From: an uncultured Spirochaetaceae bacterium
GTDB lineage: Bacteria; Spirochaetota; Spirochaetia; Treponematales; UBA12059
Assembly: GCA_938004315.1 (NCBI GenBank)
Contig: CALKWG010000054.1
Span: 1 to 5,860 of the forward strand
Direction of reading: 5' to 3'
DNA length: 5,860 nt
Shown here: piece after piece, positions 1 through 5,860 of the stretch
Layout: every line of letters starts with the position of its first letter
Position numbering within the stretch: the stretch's first letter is position 1
Program-made: the position numbers and the translations under genes
The notes under the pieces: generated by a model
Databases searched by the model: none
The model's input: only the letters and a program-made list of their open reading frames with translations
What the model was told of the DNA's origin: nothing

Positions 1-1091
1 GCCGCGACGTGGAGTCCATGATCCGCGACCTTATGGCAGCCGGCTACCGCATGGTCATGGAGGAGCTGGCCCAGGCGGTCAAGGACGACGCCGAGCGCCG
101 CGTCGAGGATAGGCTCCTAGACCTCCTCCTGCCAGGCATCAACCCGCCCGCCGCGCCCGAGGGAGCGGCGGCGGCCGGCCTCGTCGTGCCGCCGCCCATG
201 CCCGGCGCCGCGGCAGAGACGCGCGAGCGCTTTAGGGCCATGCTCCGCGAGGGCAAGCTCGAGGAGCGCGAGGTGGAGGTGCAGGTGAACGCCCAGGCCG
301 GCCCCGCCATCGAGATCTTCGCCGGCCAGCAGATGGAGGAGCTGGAGAACGCCTTCTCAGGCCTCGCCGGCCTCTTCGGCGGCAAGAAGAAGAAGCGCCT
401 CGCGAAGATCAAGGACGCCAGGCGCATACTCCTCGAGGAGGAGTCAGAGCGCCTCGTGGACAAGGACAAGGCCATGGCCCTAGCCCGCGAGCGGGTGGAG
501 CAGTCCGGCATCGTCTTCATCGACGAGATCGACAAGATAGCCACCCGGGAGGGCAAGGGCGGCGGCGTCGACGTCTCGCGCGAGGGCGTGCAGCGCGACA
601 TCCTGCCCATCGTGGAGGGCAGCAAGGTGAGCACGAAGTACGGCGTCGTCGACACGACCCACGTCCTGTTCATCGCCGCCGGCGCCTTCAACGTCTCCAA
701 GCCCACGGACCTGATACCCGAGCTGCAGGGGCGCTTCCCCATCCGCGTAGAGCTGGAGGCGCTGTCGGCGGCCGACTTCAGGCGCATCCTGACCGAACCG
801 GAGAACGCCCTCGTCAAGCAGTATGTCCAGCTCCTGGGGACCGAGGGCGTCGAGCTGGCCTTCGACGACGAGGCCGTCGGTCGGCTGGCCTCGATCGCGG
901 AGAAGGCGAACGCGCGCACCGAGAACATCGGCGCCCGCCGCCTGCACACGGTCATGGAGCGCCTCTTAGAGGAGCTGTCCTTCGACGCGCCGGAGCGCCG
1001 CGGCGACGCCGTCCGCGTCACGGCCGACTTCGTCGAAGGCCGCTTCAAGGGCGTCTTCGAGAGCGAGGACCTGGCTAAGTTCATCCTGTAG
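1..1091 (+). CDS. hslU: HslU (ClpY), AAA+ unfoldase ATPase subunit of the HslUV protease; 5' end missing
   Basis: HslU is the cytoplasmic AAA+ ring that unfolds substrates and feeds them into the HslV peptidase. The reading frame is already open at base 3 (codons R-D-V-E-S-M-I-R-D-L), matching the E. coli segment just after the GYVG pore loop. About 90 residues, including Walker A, therefore lie upstream, and the GTG at 9 and ATG at 18 are not starts. In order: an I-domain rich in Ala/Pro and charged residues (roughly nt 60-470), Walker B in GIVFIDEIDK (acidic pair at 522-527), the DVSREGVQRD segment, a sensor-1-like segment in HVLFIAAGAFN, the arginine finger in ELQGRFPIRVEL (Arg at 732-734), sensor 2 in GARRLH (933-947), and the C-terminal EDLAKFIL. 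That tail is the one that docks into HslV in known structures. No frameshift or missing catalytic residue is seen. hslV is expected just upstream (inference). The TAG stop lies 66 nt before flgB. Confidence 0.97.
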   Translation, partial: RDVESMIRDLMAAGYRMVMEELAQAVKDDAERRVEDRLLDLLLPGINPPAAPEGAAAAGLVVPPPMPGAAAETRERFRAMLREGKLEEREVEVQVNAQAGPAIEIFAGQQMEELENAFSGLAGLFGGKKKKRLAKIKDARRILLEEESERLVDKDKAMALARERVEQSGIVFIDEIDKIATREGKGGGVDVSREGVQRDILPIVEGSKVSTKYGVVDTTHVLFIAAGAFNVSKPTDLIPELQGRFPIRVELEALSAADFRRILTEPENALVKQYVQLLGTEGVELAFDDEAVGRLASIAEKANARTENIGARRLHTVMERLLEELSFDAPERRGDAVRVTADFVEGRFKGVFESEDLAKFIL

Positions 1092-1144
1092 GCCGGCGTC
1101 ATAGGGGCCGATACTTGAAGTTGAGGGCGTCCGCGGAGGGGCCC

Positions 1145-1152
1145 TAAGGAGG
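1145..1152 (+). promoter_or_regulatory. Strong Shine-Dalgarno for flgB
   Basis: TAAGGAGG is the full complement of the usual 16S rRNA 3' end and lies 5 nt before the flgB ATG at 1158. It fixes that start and is the strongest ribosome-binding site in the window, as expected for the first gene of a translational unit. The rest of the 66-nt gap after hslU shows no convincing promoter or terminator. Confidence 0.85.
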
Positions 1153-1157
1153 ATTGG

Positions 1158-1577
1158 ATGTTCGAGAATACGACGTTCGGCAGGTCTATCGGGCTCCTCG
1201 AGCGCGGCATGGACGTGTCGACGCTCAGGCACTCGGTGATAGCCAATAATATCGCCAACGCCGACGTCCCGAATTTCAAGCGCTCCGAGATCAATTTCGA
1301 GTCGTTCTTGAAGCGCGCCATAGATAGCGAGGGCGCGCGGCCGCGCGTGGAGCTGCAGACCGCCGACCCGCGCCATCGCTCGAACTATAGGCCCGTCGAC
1401 TGGCGCAGCGTCGAGCCCAGGCGGGTGCTCGACTACCTGTCCACCGAGAAAAACAACGGCAACAACGTCAACGCCGAGGAGGAGTTCAACCAGTCCCTCC
1501 TTAACCAGCTGCGCTATACCCTGATGACCCAGGCGGCGGCGTACGAGTTCAACCAGGTCAGCCAGGTCCTTAGGTAA
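1158..1577 (+). CDS. flgB: FlgB, flagellar proximal rod protein
   Basis: FlgB is a component of the proximal rod, the part of the drive shaft next to the MS ring and FliE. It is exported through the flagellar type III system without a cleaved signal peptide. The 139-residue product has the family's usual length. It carries the N-terminal rod/hook signature ANNIANADVPNFKR (residues 29-42) and a C-terminal helix ending in AAAYEFNQVSQVLR. These two helical termini pair in axial flagellar proteins, and the variable middle (about 60-110) is short, as is normal for FlgB. The start is fixed by a near-perfect ribosome-binding site. The TAA stop is followed after 17 nt by flgC. It is the first flagellar gene of the cluster, directly after hslU. 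Confidence 0.97.
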   Translation: MFENTTFGRSIGLLERGMDVSTLRHSVIANNIANADVPNFKRSEINFESFLKRAIDSEGARPRVELQTADPRHRSNYRPVDWRSVEPRRVLDYLSTEKNNGNNVNAEEEFNQSLLNQLRYTLMTQAAAYEFNQVSQVLR

Positions 1578-1594
1578 GGGAATAGGAGAGCCAG

Positions 1595-2053
1595 ATGGGC
1601 ATGTTTACCGCGATAAATATCGCCAGCACCGGCATGACGGCCGAGCGCCTCAGGCAGGACGTCATAGCCGACAACATAGCCAACGCGCAGACGACGCGTA
1701 CGCCCGAGGGCGGCGCCTTCAAGCGCTCCCGCGTGGTGCTCGAGCCCATCGCGGATAGCCCCTACTTCAGGCTGCCCTTCCTGCCGGATCAGTGGGACGG
1801 CGGGGCGGGCAACGGCGTGCGGGTGAGCGAGATCCAGAAGGATACGAGCACCGCCTCGCGCTTCGTCTACGACCCGACCCATCCGGACGCCATCAAGACG
1901 GGGCCGATGAAGGACTACGTCGAGTATCCGAACGTCAATATCGTAACGGAGATGGTCGATCTCATCGCCGCCTCGAGGGCCTACGAGGCCAACGCGGCCA
2001 TCGTCAACGGAGCCAAGGGCATGTTCATGAAGGCCCTTGAGATAGGTAGGTAA
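1595..2053 (+). CDS. flgC: FlgC, flagellar proximal rod protein
   Basis: FlgC is a second proximal rod subunit that assembles with FlgB, FlgF and FliE between the MS ring and the distal rod. The 152-residue product is of normal length. It has the N-terminal axial-protein motif IADNIANAQTTRTPEGGAFKR (residues 24-44) and the typical FlgC C-terminus from about residue 110: YPNVNIVTEMVDLI, then ASRAYEAN, then a helix ending KALEIGR. The ATG at 1595 is preferred over the in-frame ATG at 1601 because AGGAG at 1584-1588 is 6 nt from the former and 12 nt from the latter. The stop is only 5 nt before fliE, implying co-translation. Confidence 0.97.
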   Translation: MGMFTAINIASTGMTAERLRQDVIADNIANAQTTRTPEGGAFKRSRVVLEPIADSPYFRLPFLPDQWDGGAGNGVRVSEIQKDTSTASRFVYDPTHPDAIKTGPMKDYVEYPNVNIVTEMVDLIAASRAYEANAAIVNGAKGMFMKALEIGR

Positions 2054-2058
2054 GCGAC

Positions 2059-2430
2059 ATGGCCATCACCTTCGGTTCGGTAGCGACGGGTTCCTTCTCC
2101 GCGAACGCCCTGGTAGAGCGCTCCACCACGGCCCGGAGCCTAGCCAAGCTCGTCCCGAGCGGGAGCCTGACGACGGCCGGCATGGACGAGGCCGAGGGGG
2201 CGGAAGCCTCCGGCGGCTTCCAAAGCGAGCTGCTCAAGGCCTTAGACGGCGTCAACCGCGACCAGCTGGACGCGTCGGGAGCCATCGAGACCTTCATGAT
2301 AGACCCGGACGCCATCGAGGCCCACGACGTGACCATCGCCATGGCCAAGGCCAATATGTCGCTTAATATTACGAGGACCGTCCTGGACCGCGTGGTGCGG
2401 GCCTGGAGAGATCTCATCAATACGCGCTAA
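2059..2430 (+). CDS. fliE: FliE, MS ring-rod junction protein
   Basis: FliE is a small exported protein that links the FliF ring to the proximal rod and is among the first substrates to assemble. The 123-residue product has a poorly conserved, Ser/Thr/Ala-rich N-terminal half. The recognisable FliE C-terminal domain starts near residue 53 with FQSELLKALDGVN, continues through EAHDVTIAMAKANMSLNITR and ends in VLDRVVRAWRDLINTR. HDVxIAMxKAxxS is the family's characteristic stretch. No strong Shine-Dalgarno precedes it: only AGGTAGG at 2044-2050, inside the end of flgC and 8 nt from the ATG. With the 5-nt gap, initiation probably depends on ribosomes finishing flgC (inference). Its position between flgC and fliF is the conserved one. 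Confidence 0.95.
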   Translation: MAITFGSVATGSFSANALVERSTTARSLAKLVPSGSLTTAGMDEAEGAEASGGFQSELLKALDGVNRDQLDASGAIETFMIDPDAIEAHDVTIAMAKANMSLNITRTVLDRVVRAWRDLINTR

Positions 2431-2439
2431 TGGGGGTAG

Positions 2440-2466
2440 GATAGCGCCCGAAAGGGCGTCCCTATC
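2440..2466 (+). promoter_or_regulatory. GAAA-capped hairpin in the fliE-fliF gap
   Basis: An inner perfect 5-bp stem CGCCC/GGGCG (2445-2449 and 2454-2458) closes a GAAA (GNRA-type) tetraloop at 2450-2453. After a 3-nt bulge (TCC, 2459-2461) an outer 5-bp stem GATAG/CTATC (2440-2444 and 2462-2466) continues it. No run of T follows, only a pyrimidine-rich stretch (2468-2478), so it does not look like a standard intrinsic terminator. It ends 12 nt before the fliF Shine-Dalgarno (GGGAGG, 2479-2484). Possible roles are mRNA processing or stability, partial attenuation, or setting fliF translation. The structure is read from the sequence; any function is inference. Confidence 0.5.
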
Positions 2467-2490
2467 GTTCATTCTTCTGGGAGGGGGAAT

Positions 2491-4197
2491 ATGAACGAGT
2501 GGCTTAAGAAATCTATCGAACGCATGAAGGGGCTCTGGTCGTCCTGGGGCCTGCCGCAGAAGCTGATACTGATCGGCGTGGTCTTGGCCGCGGTCGTCGG
2601 TATCGCGCTGCTCTTCACCGTCTCGGGCGCGCCGACGCAGGTCAGGCTCATCAATACGCCCGTCCAGAGCGCCGAGGAGCTCACCAGCATCACCAACCGC
2701 CTGGATTCCGAGGGCATCGAGTTCACGGTCTCGGAGGGGAACGTCATCTGGGTGGCCGACCAAGCCGTCAGGCAACGGGCGGTCTCGCTCCTCATCCGCG
2801 AGGACCTCATACCCAAGGGCGCCAGCCTCTGGGACGTCTTCATGATCGACCGCTTCACGGTGACCGACTTCGAGCGCAACGTGAACCTCCGCAGGGCCAT
2901 CACCCAGGAGCTCACGCGGCACATCGAGTCCATCGACGCGGTGGACAAGGCCAACGTCATCATCGAGCTCCCCGAGGACAAGCTCTTCGCCCAGGAGCAG
3001 AAGCCGGTGAGCGCCTCGGTCATACTCTATCCTCGCCCGGGCTCGGACCTGGCGACCAACCGCAAGCAGCTCGAGGGCATACAAAGGCTCATCAAGTTCG
3101 CCGTCGCGGGCCTGTCGGACGAGAACATCGTCATCACCGACCAGAACGGCATCGTGCTCAACGATTTCGCGGGCTTGGCCGACCTCGATCGCCTGGAGCT
3201 CACCAAGCGCGAGCAGCAGCTCATACAGCGCCAGGAGGCCTACTACCGCGCCCAGGTCTTGAAGGCCCTGCAGCAGATCTACACCGCCGACCGCGTGCGC
3301 GACCTCAACATCAAGATCGACATGGACATGAGCAAGAAGGCCGTGGAGACGGTGGAGCACTTCCCCTTCACCCTGAAGCCGGATAACCCCCTCACGCCCT
3401 ACGACGACTCGGACATCAGGCCGAGCGTACGCCTGTCCACCGAGCGCAGGACCTACGAGTACCAGGGCACCGGCTTCAACCCGGAAGGCCCGGCCGGTAT
3501 GGAGGGGCAGACGGCCCCGGCCTATAAAGACCTGCAGAATATGGTCGGTAGCGCCACCGAGACCTACGTCATCGAGAACGAGGCCTTGAACCGCCGGAAT
3601 ATCAGCGAGGCCAGCTCGCCGAAGATGGACCGGGTCACGGTATCGGTTAATATCGACGGCGTGTGGAAATGGAAGTATACTGACAAGGGCCAGCCGGAGC
3701 TGAAGCCGGACGGGGGCATCGAGCGCGAGTATATCGCCATACCGCAGGAGGAGCTGGACTCGGCCGCGGCCCTGATCAGGGACGCGATCGGCTACGATCG
3801 GGCCAGGGGCGACTCGGTCACCGTCAGGAACATCCAGTTCGACCGCACGGGGCAGTTCCGCGCCGAGGACGAGGAGTACCTGCGGGCCCAGCAGGTACGG
3901 CGCGTGGTGCTCTACTCGCTCATCGGCCTGGCCTTCCTCCTGGTGGCCTTCATAGCCTTCAGGCTGGTGTCCAGGGAGCTGGAGCGCCGGCGCCGCATCG
4001 CCGAGGAGAAGCGCGCCCTGGAGCAGCAGATGCTCAGGGAGAACGCCATCCGCCAGGCGGAGGAGCAGAACATCGAGGTGTCCATGTCCGTGGAGGAGCG
4101 CAAGCGCCTGGACCTTCAGGAGCACGCCATCAACATGGCCAAGGAGCATCCCGAGGACGTGGCCCAGCTGATACGTACCTGGCTCAGGGAGGAATAA
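2491..4197 (+). CDS. fliF: FliF, flagellar MS ring protein
   Basis: FliF oligomerises in the inner membrane to form the MS ring, the base on which rod, switch and export gate assemble. The 568-residue product is close to the usual length. A short cytoplasmic amphipathic N-terminus precedes TM1 (about residues 25-44). The periplasmic part opens with the YscJ/FliF ring-building domain (TQVRLINTPVQ, then RRAITQELTRHIESIDAVDKANVIIELPE, and later ENIVITDQNGIVLNDF). A FliF C-terminal domain with a Gly/Pro-rich insert follows (about 325-360). TM2 spans about 472-490. The cytoplasmic tail of about 78 residues is highly charged and ends in AKEHPEDVAQLIRTWLREE, the conserved FliG-binding helix region. 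The ATG at 2491 has GGGAGG 6 nt upstream. The stop is 4 nt before fliG, whose ribosome-binding site lies within the last fliF codons. That coupling suits two proteins needed in near-equal copy number. Confidence 0.98.
   Translation: MNEWLKKSIERMKGLWSSWGLPQKLILIGVVLAAVVGIALLFTVSGAPTQVRLINTPVQSAEELTSITNRLDSEGIEFTVSEGNVIWVADQAVRQRAVSLLIREDLIPKGASLWDVFMIDRFTVTDFERNVNLRRAITQELTRHIESIDAVDKANVIIELPEDKLFAQEQKPVSASVILYPRPGSDLATNRKQLEGIQRLIKFAVAGLSDENIVITDQNGIVLNDFAGLADLDRLELTKREQQLIQRQEAYYRAQVLKALQQIYTADRVRDLNIKIDMDMSKKAVETVEHFPFTLKPDNPLTPYDDSDIRPSVRLSTERRTYEYQGTGFNPEGPAGMEGQTAPAYKDLQNMVGSATETYVIENEALNRRNISEASSPKMDRVTVSVNIDGVWKWKYTDKGQPELKPDGGIEREYIAIPQEELDSAAALIRDAIGYDRARGDSVTVRNIQFDRTGQFRAEDEEYLRAQQVRRVVLYSLIGLAFLLVAFIAFRLVSRELERRRRIAEEKRALEQQMLRENAIRQAEEQNIEVSMSVEERKRLDLQEHAINMAKEHPEDVAQLIRTWLREE
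4188..4192 (+). promoter_or_regulatory. fliG Shine-Dalgarno inside the fliF 3' end
   Basis: GGAGG lies in the last codons of fliF, 9 nt before the fliG ATG at 4202. It supports that start and translational coupling of fliF to fliG. Confidence 0.7.
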
Positions 4198-4201
4198 AAC
4201 T

Positions 4202-5281
4202 ATGGCCCAAGCCGCGCCCGCCAAGGGCAAGGCCGCCGGCGCCGGCGCGGCGCCGGCCGGCGGCAAGAAGCCCAAGAGCGCTAAGGATCTCAACGGCCGC
4301 CAGAAGGCCGCCATCTTCCTCATCACCCTCGGCTCGGAGATCTCCAGCGAGATATTCAAGCACCTGCGCGAGGACGAGATCGAGACCCTGACCTTCGAGA
4401 TAGCGCGGCTGGAGAACGTGGAGCCCGAGCTCAAGGACTCCGTGCTCATGGAGTTCCAAGAGCTCATGATGGCCAGCGAGTTCATCTCCTCGGGCGGCAT
4501 CGACTACGCCCGCGAGCTCCTGGAGAAGTCCTTGGGCTCGCAGAAGGCCATAGACATCATCAATCGGCTCACGAGCAGCCTGCAGGTGCGGCCCTTCGAC
4601 TTCATACGCAGGACCGACCCGGCCAACCTCCTCAACTTCATCCAGACCGAGCATCCCCAGACCATAGCCCTGATCCTGGCCTACCTGGAGCCGAACAAGG
4701 CCAGCTACATCCTGACCAAGCTGCCCAAGGAGAACCAGTCGGACGTGGCCAAGCGCATCGCCATGATGGACCGGACCTCGCCCGAGGTGCTCCGCGAGGT
4801 GGAACGCGTGCTCGAGAAGAAGCTGTCCACCCTGTCCAGCGAGGACTACACCGCCGCCGGCGGCGTCGACGCCATCGTCGAGATACTCAACCTGGCGGAC
4901 CGCACCACGGAGAAGGGCATCCTCGAGGCTTTGGAGGAGGAGAACCCCGAGCTGGCCGAGGAGATCAAGAAGAAGATGTTCGTCTTCGAGGACATCGTCA
5001 TGCTGGACAACCGCTCCATCCAGAAGGTCATACGCGAGGTGGACACCCAGGACCTAACCCGCGCGCTCAAGGGCGTGGACACGGAGGTGCAGGAGAAGAT
5101 CTTCCAGAACGTATCCAAGCGCGCCGCGCAGGCCCTCAAGGAAGACATGGAGTACATGGGCCCGGTGCGCATCAAGGACGTGGAGGAGGCCCAGCAGAAG
5201 ATCGTGGCCGTCATCCGCCACCTCGAAGATTCGGGCGAGATCATCATCGCCCGCGGCGAAGACGACCAGCTCATTCAATAA
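4202..5281 (+). CDS. fliG: FliG, flagellar motor switch/rotor protein (FliG2-type by synteny)
   Basis: FliG sits on the cytoplasmic face of the MS ring. Its N-domain binds the FliF tail, its middle domain binds FliM, and its C-domain meets the stator to generate torque. The 359-residue product has an N-terminal Ala/Gly/Pro/Lys-rich tail (about 2-29), then FliG_N from LNGRQKAAIFLITLG, EHPQT at 150-154 (middle domain, FliM contact), a GG linker in AAGGVDAIVEILN, and the C-domain from MFVFEDIVMLDNRSIQ. Charged torque-helix residues equivalent to E. coli K264, R281, D288 and D289 are present as K290, R307, E314 and D315, at a constant offset of 26, so the motor surface is intact with one conservative Asp-to-Glu change. 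Spirochaetes often carry two FliG proteins; the one in the flgB operon is usually FliG2, the motor form in Borrelia. That assignment rests on context. Confidence 0.97.
   Translation: MAQAAPAKGKAAGAGAAPAGGKKPKSAKDLNGRQKAAIFLITLGSEISSEIFKHLREDEIETLTFEIARLENVEPELKDSVLMEFQELMMASEFISSGGIDYARELLEKSLGSQKAIDIINRLTSSLQVRPFDFIRRTDPANLLNFIQTEHPQTIALILAYLEPNKASYILTKLPKENQSDVAKRIAMMDRTSPEVLREVERVLEKKLSTLSSEDYTAAGGVDAIVEILNLADRTTEKGILEALEEENPELAEEIKKKMFVFEDIVMLDNRSIQKVIREVDTQDLTRALKGVDTEVQEKIFQNVSKRAAQALKEDMEYMGPVRIKDVEEAQQKIVAVIRHLEDSGEIIIARGEDDQLIQ
4236..4256 (+). repeat. Perfect 8-bp GC inverted repeat within the start of fliG
   Basis: CCGGCGCC (4236-4243) and GGCGCCGG (4249-4256) are perfect inverted arms around a 5-nt GGCGC loop. 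They lie in codons about 12-19 of fliG, in the part encoding the Ala/Gly-rich tail. All pairs are G-C, so the RNA hairpin would be stable and lies about 35 nt after the start codon. It may simply be a by-product of GGC/GCC repeat codons. Confidence 0.6.
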
Positions 5282-5286
5282 GGAAG
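5280..5286 (+). promoter_or_regulatory. fliH Shine-Dalgarno overlapping the fliG stop codon
   Basis: AAGGAAG shares its first two bases with the TAA stop of fliG and lies 7 nt before the fliH ATG at 5294. The overlap decides that start and suggests fliG-fliH coupling. Confidence 0.65.
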
Positions 5287-5293
5287 CGCCGCC

Positions 5294-5813
5294 ATGGCAA
5301 AGACCGTGTTCCGCCCCCAGGAGATCGTCCCCTTAGGCAGCGCCTTCCTGCTCGGCACGCCGGGCGCCAAGGCCGAGGCCGAGGAGCTCGAGGACGTCCC
5401 CCCCGTCCTCGAATACCAAGGCCCGACCGCCGACGACCTGCGCCGAGAGGCCGAGCTCTGGAAGGAGCGCTGGGAGCAGGAGAAGGACGCCATGATAGCC
5501 GCGGCCAGGGCCGAGGCCCAGGATATCGTGGCGAAGGCCGAGGCGACCGCCTTCGAAGAGGTCAAGCGCAAGAACGACCAGGCCCTGAAGATACGCCGCG
5601 AGGCCGAGGACGCCGCCGAGCGCGCCCTCAAGGAGGCCGAGGGCAAGATAAGCGCCATGGAGGCCCAGGCCCGCGCCCGCGTGGACGAGGTTACCAAGGA
5701 GGCCCACAAGAAGGGCTGGGACCAGGGCCGCGAAGAGGGCTTCAAGGAGGGCAAGAACGAGGTCGAACGCCTGGTAAACCGCCTGCACGTGATCCTCGAG
5801 CGCGCCATGGACA
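5294..5813 (+). CDS. fliH: FliH, flagellar export ATPase stator/regulator; 3' end missing
   Basis: FliH is a cytoplasmic dimer that holds and regulates the FliI ATPase and links it to the switch and export gate. It is related to the peripheral stalk (b/delta) of F- and V-type ATPases. Only about 173 genuine residues are present. They comprise a variable N-terminus (1-45), a long Ala/Glu/Lys/Arg-rich helix, likely coiled coil (about 46-138), and GxxxG repeats with glycines at 141, 145, 149 and 153, a hallmark of FliH/YscL proteins. NEVERLVNRLHVILERAMD follows, the start of the C-terminal FliI-binding domain. The rest of that domain is absent. The frame continues to a TAG at 5846-5848, but everything from 5814 is sequencing adapter, so the terminal IGRASCRERV is not part of the protein. 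The break is a contig end, not a mutation. fliI is expected next in the genome. Confidence 0.93.
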
Positions 5814-5860
5814 AGATCGGAAGAGCGTCGTGTAGGGAAAGAGTGTAGATCTCGGTGGTC
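5814..5860. other. Illumina TruSeq adapter contamination at the contig end
   Basis: From 5814 the sequence begins AGATCGGAAGAGCGTCGTGT and continues without mismatch, as far as I can recall the standard, through the reverse complement of the Illumina universal (P5-side) TruSeq adapter to the end of the window (47 bases). The first A may be the insert's A-tail or a true genomic base. The fliH frame reads through it as GRASCRERV, a phantom C-terminus known from adapter-contaminated protein records. These bases should not be treated as genomic. Confidence 0.98.

Noticed and set aside
1087..1126. Possible sigma-70 promoter for flgB (GATACT at 1110-1115 as -10; TTGAAG and TTGAGG at 1115-1126 as -35)
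   Set aside because: GATACT matches only 4 of 6 and has no good -35 at the right spacing; neither TTGA box is followed by a plausible -10. Not reported as a feature.
1102..1145. Possible terminator-like pairing TAGGGGCC with GGGGCCCTA between hslU and flgB
   Set aside because: The stem is only about 8 bp with a mismatch, the loop is about 27 nt, there is no T-tract, and its 3' arm abuts the flgB ribosome-binding site. Too weak to call.
44..1321. 425-codon minus-strand frame opposite hslU and flgB
   Set aside because: It is Ser/Arg/Ala-rich with no domain, spans two real genes on the other strand and crosses their intergenic gap. It is a shadow frame.
2242..4500. 752-codon open frame on the minus strand opposite fliF and its neighbours
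   Set aside because: It overlaps fliE, fliF and fliG, which are clear family members. Its translation is Leu/Val/Gly/Arg/Asp-rich with no recognisable domain, typical of the antisense frame of GC-rich codons.
5814..5848. Natural C-terminal end of a short FliH
   Set aside because: The bases are sequencing adapter, so the stop codon and the last ten residues are not genomic.
1..5860. A novel defence, mobile or biosynthetic system
   Set aside because: Every gene is a recognisable HslU or flagellar family member in a conserved order. I see no transposase, CRISPR repeats, tRNA, attachment site or unassigned gene, and no uncovered stretch longer than 66 nt before the adapter.

Overview
The window is one strand-coherent block of seven genes, all on the + strand: the 3' part of hslU, then flgB, flgC, fliE, fliF, fliG and the 5' part of fliH. 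It is GC-rich with strongly G/C-ending codons. The order hslU-flgB-flgC-fliE-fliF-fliG-fliH, with no codY between hslU and flgB, is the arrangement I know from spirochaetes (the Borrelia and Treponema flgB operons). In Bacillus, codY sits between clpY/hslU and flgB. A FliF of 568 residues also fits spirochaetes. I therefore infer a GC-rich spirochaete (Treponema/Spirochaeta-like), probably from a metagenomic or draft assembly. The lineage is inference; the gene identities are secure.

Layout: 1-1091 is hslU, cut by the window start at the GYVG pore loop. 1092-1157 is a 66-nt gap ending in a near-perfect Shine-Dalgarno for flgB. 1158-2430 holds the rod/base genes flgB, flgC and fliE with gaps of 17 and 5 nt. 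2431-2490 is a 60-nt gap, the only sizeable one inside the operon, and it contains a GAAA-capped hairpin just before fliF. 2491-4197 is fliF (MS ring), 4202-5281 fliG (rotor/switch) and 5294-5813 the start of fliH (export ATPase stator). Gaps of 4 and 12 nt, with ribosome-binding sites inside or touching the preceding gene, point to one tightly coupled transcript.

Together the genes encode the inner core of a flagellar basal body. FliF forms the membrane ring, FliG sits on its cytoplasmic face and carries the torque helix, FliE joins the ring to the rod, FlgB and FlgC build the proximal rod, and FliH regulates the FliI ATPase of the export apparatus. In a spirochaete this would drive periplasmic flagella. 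HslU is the unfoldase of the HslUV protease and is a conserved neighbour, not a flagellar part.

The last 47 bases (5814-5860) are not genomic. They match the Illumina TruSeq adapter, so the apparent end of fliH (peptide IGRASCRERV and its TAG stop) is an artefact. I found no undescribed system: this is a well-conserved housekeeping and motility region. The observations worth following up are the adapter, the hairpin before fliF, the extended FliG N-terminus and an unusual isoleucine codon preference.
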